64,000 bases of DNA, from contig CM036241.1 of assembly GCA_020698575.1 (NCBI GenBank), forward strand, positions 11,303,416 through 11,367,415, read 5' to 3'. The notes under the pieces are model-generated. The model was not told the DNA's origin. It did no database searches and worked only from the letters and a program-made list of their open reading frames with translations. Each line of letters opens with the position of its first letter. Position 1 is the stretch's first letter. The translations under genes were made by a program, and so were the position numbers. Positions 12,581 to 23,309 of this stretch are shown here, piece by piece. The stretch is from Bostrychus sinensis. Its lineage: Eukaryota; Chordata; Actinopteri; Gobiiformes; Eleotridae.

Positions 12581-13186
12581 AAGTTGTTTATTTTTTTAAA
12601 TAGGCCACAACATCAGCTCCAGACACTTATTTTGACTGTGAGAAGACAGACGCTGTTTATTTTCTTGCTTGCTGACATTGTGAAAACTATAATTTTGCAA
12701 GCTTTGTGAAGTCCCCTTTTTTAATTAAATGCAACAAACCAATAAGACCTTTTCTATCATCAGCAAATCCGACAATAATTACTCCAGCGCAGGAGAAAAG
12801 GCAGCACTCCTCACTTTTGACTCCACTGCCTGGTAACAAATAAACTTCATCTTGACCTGAAACAGCCAGAGAGTTAACCTCCATTAGATGCAGTTATCTA
12901 TTTACACATTGTAGTCTCAAAATAAGTCTGGGCGGGTTGTGAGCATTTGCAGATAATTATTTTTTGTGTCATTATGTCCAAACTAAAGCCAAGCGTTTGG
13001 TGAAGAGGTGTGATTTGAAGAAATGGGGTGATGTTTGTTCGTTTGAAACTGTGAATCGCAGCACTGGTCCAGACAAGTCCCATCAGTCCCTCCTCTGTCA
13101 GAGCAGCTGTCGAGGGCAGGCCTGAGCCGCTCCTGCTCTGCGGCAAGTGCTACACACACGGTGCCAAGACTCAGGGTCAGAAATGA

Positions 13187-13231
13187 ACACAACCACAACA
13201 ACAACAACAACAACAACAGCAACAGCAACAG
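13187..13231 (+). repeat. (AAC)n microsatellite
   Basis: A run of ACA/CAA triplets with a few AGC variants at its 3' side. Confidence 0.9.
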
Positions 13232-14777
13232 AAGAGGTTATTGATTCGACTTGTACACGCAGTATGTTTGCATGCAGAGCTCTGTCAGACAAGGCTCATA
13301 GCACGATTATTTCTCTGTGTTTACATTTACAATAGATATTCTCTTTATTTAATCCACTGTGTTCTGCTCAGATTAATGCTGCATTTATGTGGTCTGGTAA
13401 AAAACAGCATTCAAATGAAAAAGAGAAAAGAAGCTAACATTAAATATGACATAAAATGCTAATAAACAAACTGTGAATTCTACCTAAGCCATGAATTCAT
13501 TAAACCTTGTGGCCAAGTGAGGGCATTTTATTTATTTTTTTGATGACTCTTTAGGTTACAGGGGGTAGGTGAACATAGGATCATCACAGCAATCAGAAAA
13601 CAGACATTAATATGGTACAGATGAACAACATTTAGATAAAGCTCGCCGTCAATATTACATTATATAATATACAGATATAAACACAAGCAAAAGCTCATTA
13701 TAGCTAACAGCTCACCCCACCAATTCCCCTCTGACTCTTATCCCCTTTTGTTCCACCTGACCTATTACAATTACACCCAATTAGAACAAAGATTTAATTA
13801 TTATAGTTGTTTATTTACACACTATAATATTGTCTTTTTTGGCCTGATGCAACTGAGCAACCGACTGTTCCATGTCTGCTGTGTCAAGAAAATCAAAAAG
13901 AAAATCTTACCTTTTCTATGAACACAAATATTACCTCATTTTTACACTTCGACACTCACTCACTAAATTTGTTACATTGCTCCTATTAAATGACATAAGT
14001 CTCCCTGTCAGATTGTACACAGATCTGGGATTCTTTTGTAGTAACAAAAAGTTACAGCCAGTTTTAAGGGGATTTAATCGAAGCTGGTTTTTGAATTATC
14101 CCTAAAAATAAATGTTGGTAATCTTTGACATTCCCAAGGTTGTAAAACCCCCCTGAGAATATTAAAAATATTTTGGTTTGTTTTTACTAACAAATTGAGA
14201 TGCTATTACATAAACTGGCATACAAAGGATTCAAATTCTGAAACTAATTAAATATTTGGTATTAATGAGAAGGGTACAAGTTGATTAAAAGATGCGTGCA
14301 AAGAAGTAGAAAAACAATTTTTTTGATGTTTTGTGACAGGGACACTTTTGTCACTTAGCAGTAACAACGTAACTTTTTAAAAGTGGAGCATAAGAGTTAA
14401 GAACACATTTTGTCACTTGATGTAGTTGATTTGGTAAAAATATTTTGGGCATTAACACCTATGCAACCAATAAAAAGTGAACAGAAAGCCCTGCCTTCAC
14501 GGCGTGTCTTTAGGTATTTTGAAGAATTAATCTGGATTCATAGAAGGTCATACGATTAATTAGCTTGATTAAGCTGGCTGCTGAATTTATGCCTTTGTCC
14601 AAATTGTATCTTAACAGTAACACTACAACTTTAGACCTGTTCTGGGGGGGTCAGTGTGGAGTGAGTTAACAAAAGGCCTCTGAATAATTAGAATGTGTGC
14701 GAAAAAAAATGCTATACGATAATTGGCATCTCACCCTCTTCCCTTCCATCCCTGCGTAAGAGGCACGACCAGGCCAC

Positions 14778-15822
14778 ACTGCACCCCTCACTAACGTCCT
14801 GAAACACAGCTCCTCTCCTCTGCACACTAGAGACACAACAATTTGTTTTTTTGTTTTGTTTGTTTTTTCCAGAGCCGATACCGATACCGATTATTGGCAG
14901 TCAAGGAGGCCGATAACCGATATTTGGAGCCAATATTTATTTGCAGTAAAAGGGAAAATATTGGCGTCAAAACTGAACAGTGAGAACAGTTAAAGATGAG
15001 TTGTTTTTTTGTTGTTGTTTTTTTTGTTTGTTTTTTTGTGAGAAAACCAATAAGGATAGCATAAGCATAGGCATTGGAGATAAAGCGATTTTGGATGTTT
15101 GCCGTGTAAGCTGTCTAAACTGCTATACAATGGTTTGGGGACACTCTGAGCTGCTTCTCAGGACTTTACAAAGTATTTTAAGGCCAAATCTCACAGATCT
15201 GAGACAGGGATGCCACAATAGACTCTAATGAATTGATGAAATGATTTTTTTTTTTTTTATAAAACCAATAAGGCAATCTCAATCAAACCTGCTGTGCAGG
15301 TAGAGTTTGGGGAGAGCTACAGAATGCTTTTTAAATTTTTGTTCTACAAGGTCCTATGTCAGATATAAGAGCAAAATCTTTTTATTATTTTTGAGCTTTT
15401 CAGGCTGAGATAAAGCGTTTTGGATGTTTAGAATGAACTGTAGGGTAAAAGTCCAAACTGCTACCAGATGGATGGGGAAGCTGGGGTCCTTCAGTCACAT
15501 GGTTGCCCGGACATGTGCCTGACCAAAACTCTGCATTAAAGGGCAAGAATCAGCCGATTGCCAATTTAACTAAAAAAGGCACAAAAAAAAAAAAAAAAAA
15601 AAATCGGCCAGCCGATCGGGCGACCTCTAGGTGGGACAATGCTGGAGACACAGTAGTGATTGTTATCGGCCGATGCCAAAATGCGTCAAAATGCCAAATA
15701 TCGGCCCGGCTGATAATCAGTCGATCCCTACTGCACACCCTCAGTAACGTCCTCAGATACAGTTCCTCTCCTCTGCCCCCCTCACTAACATCCTCAAAAA
15801 CAGTTCCTCTCCTCTGCACACC
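14778..15822. repeat. About 45-bp tandem repeat split by a hAT element
   Basis: Units near CTCACTAACGTCCTGAAACA followed by CAGCTCCTCTCCT occur at 14,778-14,819, 15,731-15,775 and 15,776-15,822. The first and second are separated by the insertion at 14,828-15,730. Confidence 0.65.
14828..15730. mobile_element. hAT-like MITE with perfect 8-bp target duplication
   Basis: It is flanked on both sides by CTGCACAC (14,820-14,827 and 15,731-15,738). The right end reads AGTCGATCCCTA, the left starts TAGAGACAC, and the inner GCAGTCAAGGAGGCCGATAA is shared with 5,915-5,960. There is no ORF of interest; the two poly-T/poly-A tracts are internal. Confidence 0.7.
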
Positions 15823-16693
15823 TTTAAAACTCAGGCTCCCTCCACCGGATATGTGCTGAGACACCAAAGACAATTTTTAGCAAACAAGAGCAAGACTAAA
15901 AATTAGGTCTTTAATTCCTTGTGCTCTTAGATTGTTTTATAGGTGACTTTTATGGTGTAATTTATAATGGCTTTAGTGGTTCCTGTTGTTTTAGCCATGT
16001 TTTTATTATTTATGATGTTGCGATTGACGCATTTCAGGTTTCACATTGCATGTTGTCTCCAGCCATGTCAGTCTTTAATAAATCTAAATCTTAATCTTTA
16101 CAAGCTGTTAGCTCATAAACACAGGAAAAAGGGCATTCCCTAACTCGATAACTGTGCCTTCTGTTGATCATACAGATGCCTAAAATGAAATAAATGGCCT
16201 CCAGGGGGACTATGATGTTTAAAGTAACTCCGATCATAAACAAACAAAAACCAAAATCACTTTTCTTTACTTGGTGGATGAACTGAATGCGTCGGCTAGC
16301 TGGTTTTTGGTTGTGCTCGTTTCTTGTGGAGCTTTGGTGAAAACTGGTTGAGTGTATTGTCTCTGGACAAAGAGGCCACGCTCAGCCCATAACAAAAAGT
16401 GACATCAGCGCAAAGGAAAAAACAAAACAACTGCAGGGGAGCGAGAAGGGAGGGGGGAGTGAGGTAACATGTAGGGAGCAGAGGTCCCAGGGCCTTTTAC
16501 ACAAATCTACGAGGACTTAGGTTTTCAGCTAACTTCACGTCATGGGAACAGGCTGGCGAAGGGAAACACTAAATATTCCAGTCAGTCTCAGAACAGATTT
16601 GTTCTATTGTGTATTTCTATGTGAAGTTAAAGTGTTTGTTATGGGAAACTGAAGAAGACGTCAACGAGACTTTATTATTATCAGAGAATAGAT

Positions 16694-16960
16694 CAGGGTT
16701 TGTCAAACTTTTCACAACAAGCACCACCTCAGAAAATGCAAAGCTTTCCAAGTACCATCTTTAAAGAGCTAAACCAGAGTAAATCCAGGAAAAATCCATG
16801 ACTAAACCCAGACTAAACCACAATGAATCCAAAAACCAAGACTAAACAAGGACTAAACAAGGTCTAAACCAGCAAGAGTACAGGTTTAAACTAGGTCTAA
16901 ACCAGGACTAAACCAAGACAAATCCAAACTTAACCACTTAACCAAGTTCTCCTGCACATT
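16694..16960 (-). repeat. hAT-type end plus GGTTTAG array 3 (inverted)
   Basis: It starts CAGGGTTTGTCAAACTTTTC and continues ACCACCTCAGAAAATGC, which matches the reverse complement of the right end at about 56,465-56,510. From 16,770 it carries AACCAGGACTAAACC-type units, the array motif in minus orientation. The whole block is therefore an inverted copy relative to 55.6-56.5 kb. Confidence 0.65.
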
Positions 16961-17049
16961 TCTAAAGCCCACACACCGTCACCTGGACTCATTCTGATAA
17001 TTTCAGCGTTTAAGCCGTCATCACTACAAGGCAGCTAATTTCTGTTAGC

Positions 17050-17296
17050 GTCATGTTGCTAATAGCTGTGCTAATTAGCCATTTTATGCTCTGTCCTGCC
17101 CCCACCGTTGCCAGCAGGAGGCGACAGACACCTAATCCATGCGTTCTCTGCAAAGTCAAAATAACAGCTCCCCAAAAGAGCACAATTTCCATACATATAC
17201 AGTATTTTAAGTTTTAAAATGTGAAATATTAATGCAACGGTGTCCAAAATTATTTCAAAAAGCCTGAAAAAAGCATAACATGGCCACTTTAAGGTA
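17050..17296. mobile_element. Truncated MITE, TTTAAAGG family
   Basis: It shares GCTAATTAGCCATTTTATGC, TGCCAGCAGGAGGCGACAGA and ATTTCAAAAAGCCTGA with the other copies. The right end is CATGGCCACTTTAAGG. Confidence 0.55.
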
Positions 17297-17975
17297 AGCT
17301 CTAGATGGTAAATGGTGTTACATTTGCTTTGGGAAAATAAAAGCAGGAAGTGTCCCATATTAAATGAGTTTTATGACGGTAGAGCAACTTTTAAATTTAC
17401 ATCAGACTTCAGATTGTCACTAATATAAGTTCTTCCTATGATTTATATAGATTAAATAAATGCATTTTCAACTCCAACTCTGAGCTCTACTGGTTTCTCA
17501 GAGGGCCACTGTGAAGGATTGGTCTTAATAGTGGAAGGAATTTTTTCGGCAAAAGTCCTCCTTAGACATTAGGAAGTTAACCACAGAGAAGACGCTATGG
17601 CAAAAGTTAGAAGCATACAGCTCATGTATAAAACACAATGAAAATCTTCTAGTACCAGCACACGGAGGCTCAGAGGGACCACAGCAGTGAAAACAGGTGA
17701 ACCCACGTGCATCTGTTTAAAAGGCTGAGCTGGTGGCAGTTGAGGGTGGTTGGCCTTATTTGCCTGTGGATCTGCAAGTGTTCATTTGCACAAAGACGTC
17801 TATTGTGCAACTGCAGAAAAGAGGGCCAACACTCACAGCTCAACAACATAATACTTCATTATCACACACACTAACAGCGATCATTAAAACAACGCTCCTA
17901 TCTTTGCCTTTCTCAGCAGATCCTGTGTACCTGTCTATTGATTACAAGCATGAGATATAGTGTACTACTACTTAC

Positions 17976-18050
17976 TTTCTTCTTCATTTGCGTGAACAAA
18001 GGAGGCTGCTCTCGACAGAACATCCAGTGGTGTCTCCATGCTTGGATACC
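17976..18050 (-). CDS. vgll4: vgll4 alternative first coding exon (METPLDVL isoform)
   Basis: Vestigial-like 4 is a nuclear cofactor that binds TEAD factors through Tondu motifs and antagonises YAP in Hippo signalling; those motifs are encoded downstream and are not in this window. Reading the minus strand from the ATG at 18,039 gives METPLDVLSRAASF, then VHANEEE. This matches the N-terminus of the common vertebrate isoform (METPLDVLSRAASL in human, as recalled). The coding part is 64 nt, 21 codons plus one base, and ends at 17,976 before a consensus GTAAGT donor. The bases just upstream (18,056-18,051) read CTGCAG after a pyrimidine-rich tract. The exon therefore probably starts at 18,050 with a short 5'UTR, and at least one untranslated exon lies further right. 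Other isoforms use a different start exon, which was not seen here. Identity is secure. Exon length upstream of the ATG is inferred. Confidence 0.9.
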
Positions 18051-18056
18051 TGCAGA

Positions 18057-19800
18057 TAAGAATTCATGAGAATAAAGACTGTGTGAAGTCACATTCAGTA
18101 GCATTACATAGCATGAAAATAATTCTGTCTGCTGCAGTATATCCCAACAGTTTTACCAGTCCATAAGCTATGGAAAACAAAAGTAACATGGGACACCAAC
18201 TGTAGTAAAACATTTATGCAGTTTGGTGATTGACAGGTGTGAAGTCCTGCCCCGCCTCTGATTTACAGAGCATTGGGGCTACTACTATTTACTCACCCAA
18301 GAAGCTTTAGGTCAAGACCTGTCCCTGAGGTTCTCAGAGTCTGAGATGGTTCATATGGAACCAATATGTCAGAGCTAAACTATTGAGAGACATACACACA
18401 GGCAGAGCCTACTACTGCTACAAATGCAATCCCCAGTACTGCTACTGCTTCTCCTACAGCCACCCTGCCATGTAGGTCACAAAACACTTTTACTACTTTA
18501 CTGATTCTAAACGTGTACTTGAATAAGAGTACTATTTTTCCTCAATTCCTCATTGCCCTCTTTAGACAGAACAGTTCAAGTAAATTCTTTCTTTAATTCA
18601 CTTAACTTTAAAGGTCCTGTAAGCAGCATGTGCTCATACTGGTCAGAAAATAGTACTGCAGTCTAAATAAAAACAATGGTCTCTTTTCTGATTGGATAAT
18701 CAGCAATGCCAGAACCAAAACAATGTAAATGTAAACAAAACCAACTTGGCCGTTATGTAAAACATATTTTCAATGGCTAATAAATCAGCTGTACCATTGT
18801 TATCAGTAAAACTAAAATTAGATTTAAACATGTTTATCTTGGAACACGTGGGTAATTTTTATGGAATATAAAAAACATACTGCTCATAGCATCTTTAACC
18901 ATGCTGCTGCTTACTAACACTGTAGCTACAAGGACTGACATATTCCTTGCTCAGTGTGCGCTCTACTCACCCACAATGCCCTTACGTTTTGTGTATTTGT
19001 TTGCCCTTGTGGAAGTATTTAAAACATGTGCCCACAAATTTATTGGACTTGGAAGATTTTCGTGGTACAATGCTTGAACCTTGAGTACAGCTGCGCTATG
19101 AATGGCATTTAGTGAATTAAAAAAAAAAAAAAAACGCAGTAGCGCACTCTTCCCTCTTTCTGCATTCCTCGGATACCTTCCCCCCATTTCTTCGGGAAAA
19201 CAGCATAGTTGATGAGAAAGTACATATTTCAAGTATTTGCACTAAAATGCCACCCAGACGTACTATTATTACAGGTTTACAACTTGGTACTGCAGGAACA
19301 CTGGCATGCGTAAAGTGCAACATTGATAAGACCAAGCTAAAGATTAAACCGCTTGAATTGCTTGTCTAGGAATATCTAACTTTTAAGAAATTATAAGTTT
19401 AGGAACACGTTTCTATTAAAGTTCCTCAATGTTGCCCAGAGTTAGCGATAGCATTAATGTCGCGAAAGTTTGGGAAGGCGCCAGTACAATTTCACCTACG
19501 TTTTTTTATCATTTTAATCCAACTCCAAAGACTTGTTTATTTCTTACCAGCGTGCTTGTTTTTTACGCGGTACTCTGTGACCGTGTGGTTTAAATTAAAA
19601 AGCACATTTAGTCATAAAAACAGCGAAACAATTCATGGAACAAACTTCATGTTAGCATACCTCCTACAAGCGCCACTTTGGTATCTTCCAGCGCACGCTA
19701 GTAGTATCCGTAAACAAAAGCAGGAAGCAAAAAAAAAAGTATGTACCCCAAGAAAACAACAACTACTGAAGAAAATCCACGGGAAATGATGTTTGTTGGC
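18057..19800 (-). other. vgll4 5' intron / leader region
   Basis: This stretch lies between the coding exon and the CpG-rich promoter candidate. It contains a MITE (18,607-18,898) and a short tract with ACTTGAATAAGAGTAC near 18,520 that resembles a fish interspersed repeat. Several minus-strand GT donors could end an untranslated vgll4 exon. The best looking is CTG|GTAAGA with the exon end at 19,548; another is GAG|GTATGC near 19,660. Neither can be chosen from sequence alone. Confidence 0.35.
18607..18898. mobile_element. MITE, TTAAAGGTCCTGTAAGCAG family
   Basis: Ends TTAAAGGTCCTGTAAGCAGC and, inverted, GCTCATAGCATCTTTAACC form an imperfect terminal repeat. The body matches 26,115-26,456 (inverted) and the beginning of 62,551-62,694. 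Confidence 0.6.
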
Positions 19801-19839
19801 TCAGTGAGGACAACAGTAGAAGTGGTCCTGCGCTGTCGA

Positions 19840-20343
19840 GTTGGTCCAAGTTGGTTTGTAGGGACGAGGAAAGCTTGGAGGAGCAGCAGCGCGAGGAGGA
19901 GGAGGAATGCTTGGAATGATGGAATTCGGTGCGTAGCAGGTGGTGAGAGCGCCGCGCGCGGATTGGCTGCGGCCCCGAGCTATGATATCAGCCTACATTA
20001 TGGTAATAGGGCGATTGCATCACATCCTCTGAAGGTTAGAAAGAGGAGCAGCCCGTGTGTATACCTCTGCTGCTGCTGTCATATGGGGTTTGCTTGGGGA
20101 AGGAACATAATGTTTTCCAGCGCGAAGGTGATAAAAGGAGACAGGGAGTTGAAGCTGAGACAGGCGGCTTTGGCTTCGTAAAATGTCATAACAGAGCAGA
20201 GGCAAGTGATATATTGCAGATAAATAAAGGTCAAAACATATTTTAAAACGGCCATGTATAGTAGCTGACTTTTTTTTTTTATTTAACTGACACACGACTC
20301 AGAAGCACCGTGGACACTGCAGCAAGCAGCAGCAGAGTTCTGG
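19840..20343. promoter_or_regulatory. CpG-rich candidate bidirectional promoter (vgll4 / lncRNA)
   Basis: This is the only clearly GC- and CpG-rich block for many kilobases on either side. It includes a GCCGCGCGCGG run and an ATTGG (inverted CCAAT) near 19,950-19,970. It lies between the minus-strand vgll4 start exon and the first exon of a plus-strand spliced unit, the geometry of a divergent promoter. No convincing TATA box was seen at a supportable position. Promoter activity is inferred from composition and gene arrangement. Confidence 0.5.
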
Positions 20344-20854
20344 GTAAGTCTACTCTAAGTGATATTTAGTGTTAAATGTTTGATATCATGTTTTGTTTAT
20401 TTCTATAGCCTACTTAATTCTATTAAGATTTTTCCATTGGCTCATTAGTGTAAGGTTTAAATAGCCGTGAGACAGGCAGCTGATGAGCAAACAGATAGTC
20501 CTCCTGTAGATCAGACTATAAAAGCCAATTACTGAATATTAAAATAATGTGTTGTAATAACATTGAAGACTTTAGGCCTACAAATCATGACTGAAAGGGG
20601 TCCTGACATGAGAATTCACTCAGTTAAACTAGGCTTACTTTGCTTACATCAAAACTTTGCATCTTTGCTTCATCGTCATGTTTTATGTTTCTTGTGAAAA
20701 AGTATGATGATCATATTTAAAAAAAATGTTTTAAATTGTTTCTTTGCAAGATTTAGTTATTGCTGCCAATTAGTATAATTTGTATATCATAGTAATGACA
20801 CAAGGTGTTTCTGAATATGTATTTCAATGATTTATGCTTCTTTCAATTCAACAG

Positions 20855-20935
20855 CCTTTCTGGAATAACAGAAGATGCTGGATTCAAAGTACTACACTTC
20901 ATAAATGTGTTGAGAGCATCCTGATCCCTTCACAT
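20855..20935 (+). ncRNA. lncRNA exon 2
   Basis: An 81-nt exon between AATTCAACAG and CACAT|GTAAGT. It holds GATGCTGGATTCAAAG and GTGTTGAGAGC, both with close counterparts in exon 3. Confidence 0.55.
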
Positions 20936-20999
20936 GTAAGTGTGGACTCATTTTGCTTTGGTTTTGCCTGATATGTCTTTATGTTGCCCTTTTTTGTAG

Positions 21000-21068
21000 T
21001 TTCTGGTCTGCACATGCTGAGAGCATGGATTCTGAACTAAAAGTGTTGAGAGACGACACCCTACACGT
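21000..21068 (+). ncRNA. lncRNA exon 3
   Basis: A 69-nt exon between TTTTTTGTAG and CACGT|GTAAGT. It starts TTTCTGGTCTGCACATGCTG, carries AGCATGGATTCTGAAC and GTGTTGAGAGA, and ends almost like exon 2 (CACGT against CACAT before GTAAGTG). Confidence 0.55.
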
Positions 21069-21176
21069 GTAAGTGGTCAGTAATTATCAAATAATTAAAA
21101 ACAAGAATTTCTGTAATTATTGCCTGGTTTGGTGTCTTCATTGTAACCTGTGTGTGTTTTTTGTTTTTTTCTGTAG

Positions 21177-21237
21177 CTTCTGACCTTCTGACCCACACGC
21201 TCACAGCAAAGACTGGATTCAAGAGTAAACCACAAAG
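21177..21237 (+). ncRNA. lncRNA exon 4
   Basis: A 61-nt exon between TTTTTTTCTGTAG and CAAAG|GTAGTT. It begins CTTCTGACC and carries CACACGCTCA and ACTGGATTCAAGAG, echoing exons 2, 3 and 5. Confidence 0.55.
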
Positions 21238-21349
21238 GTAGTTCTTTGGGGTCCAGGAGGGAGCTCACTGCACATGTAAATGTTTATTTATTTATTCATT
21301 CATTCGTGTCTAGTCCACTCATTGTGACCTTTTAATGCTCTTCCTGTAG

Positions 21350-21655
21350 CTCCTGACTTCCACATGCTCATGCTTTTGGATAAGGAAAAGATAACACATC
21401 AAATCTCTACAGCGCTGAGGTGAATCCACAGCTGCCACAAACTGTCCTGCCTCTGGAGCGACACCAGACAGAGTGAAGATGTCTCTTTGCATTGGAAAAT
21501 CTGAGTGACTGTTAAAAAACTGGCTCAAGGAGCCTGGAACTCCCATGATGAAGACATACATGTGATGACGAGTTTTAGGGGTAGGTCAGTTACCAATGTT
21601 TTGAATGATATTTGTTTATTTTGCCTATTAATAAACAGTTTTAAAACAAAAAATG
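21350..21655 (+). ncRNA. lncRNA exon 5 (3' terminal)
   Basis: It starts after CTCTTCCTGTAG with CTCCTGACTTCCACATGCTC, close to the start of exon 3. It runs to the AATAAA at 21,630-21,635. Cleavage is estimated at 15-25 nt beyond that signal. Confidence 0.5.
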
Positions 21656-21659
21656 TTGT

Positions 21660-23100
21660 GTAATGTGTATGTATATGCTACATGTAGACCAGCTGTCTGT
21701 GCCAGATCCAGGATTGTGAGTTCCAGATCCGGGATTTTATAGCTTTAATAATGATACTGGGCTAATGGTCTAAATCTCGTTGATTTTTAAGCTGTATGCA
21801 CCATACTATTGAAGCCTATTTCCGCCAATAGAAAAGAAAAGAAAAAAAAAAGGGATTTTTTTTAAAATTATGACTTAGTTCAGTCATAATTATGAAAACA
21901 AGAGTGCTAATAATGATAACATCAGCAACGTTATGAGCCCAAAGAATGAGGTCAGCTGACTTCCTGCATATACTGAATGACCAGGTTACTCTCAGTGGAT
22001 TTTTTCTTCCCTGATGGCAGAGGCTTATTCCAAGATGACAATGCCAGGATTCATAAAGCTCAAAATGTGAAAGAGTGGTTCAGGGGGCATGAGACATCAT
22101 TTTCACACATGGACTGGCCATCACAGAGTCCAGACCTTGACCCCACAGACAATCTTTAGGATGAGCTGGAGAAGGCTTTGCAGTGGTCCTACTCTCCCAT
22201 CATCAATACAAGATTTTGGCAAAAAAACAATGCAATGCCGGATGGAAATAAATGCTGTGGTATTGCAGGAGCTTATCAAAATGATGTCACAGCGAATGCA
22301 TGTGTAATCAAAGCTAAAGGTCCAACAAAATACTAATTTGTGAGTTGGGCAGTCACTCCAGCACATCCCAAAGATTCTCAGTTTTTGTGCTACAAAACCT
22401 ATAGACAGCAACTTAAACAGCTGCTTCAACACTCAGCTTCAGCCTGAGTTGTGTCAACATTTAATTTCAATAAGTCATTTAGACAAAAGCATGTCGTGTG
22501 CATACAATCAAACAGCTCCAATAAGTTGTAAAATTAAGATTGTTTTGGGCATTTTTGGTCTGTAAAATAAAATGTGCTGAGTTTTTATATTTTCCTGTAA
22601 CTTCTTACAACTCCACATGACGGTTGGGCCACGGTTGCACACTTTGGTTGAATGCTCATTTGTGTTGAAGAAAGGCATGTGTGCTCAGCAAACAGTCTGA
22701 AGCAAAAGAGCAGAAAAAAATAGTTTGTTTTTCATTCGTTTACATTCCTTTTTCCATGATAACACTGTAGGGAGCCGGGTAGGTATCTGTGAAAAGTAAA
22801 TTTTTAATACACTCGGTGACTTTATATCAGTGAGTAACACTTTATTATATAATAAAAATACAAAGAACAAACACATCTTGGCGAGTTGACAGGACTCTTC
22901 ATTACAGTAGTTGGTAGTGTGCTTCAAAGAGATAGCACAGGGGTGTCACAAATGATAGACACATTTGTATTTTTGTGATTTTAACAAGCTGTTGATTAAA
23001 TTTTTATTCTCAAAATGGTTTGCTAGTAACGTTTTCTTTTGTCCTCTGTAGCAGCAGTGTAATCTCCAGAAAGGTTCTACTCTACAGCTCTCTGAAAAGG
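21660..23100. other. Intergenic between lncRNA and tamm41 3' end
   Basis: Apart from the Tc1-like remnant at 21,955-22,330, nothing recognisable was seen. The two transcription units converge here. TTTATT at 22,841-22,846 (AATAAA on the minus strand) could be a distal tamm41 polyadenylation signal. Confidence 0.4.
21955..22330 (+). mobile_element. Tc1-like transposase C-terminal remnant (pseudogene)
   Basis: Plus-strand translation reads ILNDQV, then a degraded stretch with [10 protein letters not shown], then [18 protein letters not shown] and [15 protein letters not shown]. These are hallmark blocks of the Tc1/mariner DDE transposase C-terminus, including the DNA(P)IH and WP(P)QSPDLNP motifs. 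The usual IENLWDELE continuation is broken: a TAG follows TDNL near 22,158, and the rest (DELEKALQW, then INTRFWQ) appears in shifted frames. The element is 5'-truncated and inactive. Confidence 0.85.
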
Positions 23101-23129
23101 TCACCATTTTTCAGTCTGGAACGTCTCCT

Positions 23130-23135
23130 TTTATT
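23130..23135 (-). terminator. tamm41: Candidate tamm41 polyadenylation signal
   Basis: AATAAA on the minus strand, about 175 nt beyond the stop codon. It is the first canonical signal after the stop. A second lies at 22,846-22,841. Confidence 0.4.
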
Positions 23136-23309
23136 TAAATCATTAACAGTGAAATAAAGGACATTTGCAGAGTAGACCCAACGCCTCCCGCTGTACCTTT
23201 TACTCATCTTCTTTTTCAGGGACATGAGATGAGACAAGCAGAGATTAGGACGGGGATGTCTCAGTCAAAGGACGAACATGACTCTGATCATTTGGCTAAA
23301 AAGATGGCA

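Larger units (their letters stand above)
1..17975 (-). other. vgll4: vgll4 first coding intron (5' part), repeat-filled
   Basis: No vgll4 exon other than the one at 17,976-18,050 was found here on either strand. The next exon should encode the EAALRGEPR-type segment, and no minus-strand reading frame matches it. The stretch is therefore read as intron that continues past the left edge. It is AT-rich and holds the MITEs, minisatellite arrays and small repeats listed separately. The parts not covered by a listed element, for example 1-1,270, 1,500-2,740, 8,730-9,560 and 13,240-14,770, show nothing I can name. The intron assignment is inferred from gene order and the open splice donor at 17,975. 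Confidence 0.6.
20250..21655 (+). ncRNA. Putative five-exon lncRNA divergent from vgll4
   Basis: Four plus-strand introns with strong signals define the unit. Exon 1 ends at 20,343 (donor GTAAGT). Exon 2 is 20,855-20,935 (GTAAGT). Exon 3 is 21,000-21,068 (GTAAGT). Exon 4 is 21,177-21,237 (GTAGTT). Exon 5 runs from 21,350 to about 21,650. Acceptors end TTTTTTGTAG, TTTTTCTGTAG and TTCCTGTAG, and that of exon 2 is AATTCAACAG. An AATAAA at 21,630-21,635 is followed by a GT-rich tract. No long ORF crosses the spliced exons; the longest noticed is a 16-codon frame starting MDSELKVL in exon 3. Introns are small (511, 64, 108 and 112 nt). Exons 2-5 resemble each other. The 5' end is unknown, so 20,250 is a guess. 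The structure is seen in the sequence. Transcription and the noncoding status are inferred. Confidence 0.6.

Noticed and set aside
12983..13292. Leucine/valine-rich minus-strand frames
   Set aside because: These are translations of the (AAC)n microsatellite and its flank.
19457..20181. Two plus-strand frames of 110 and 146 codons in the CpG-rich block
   Set aside because: They overlap each other in different frames, have low-complexity arginine/serine content and no family match. High GC explains the lack of stops.
20700..20812. Intronic C/D snoRNA in lncRNA intron 1 (ATGATGA to CTGA)
   Set aside because: Spacing of about 105 nt is long, no terminal stem pairs around the boxes, and no C'/D' pair was seen.
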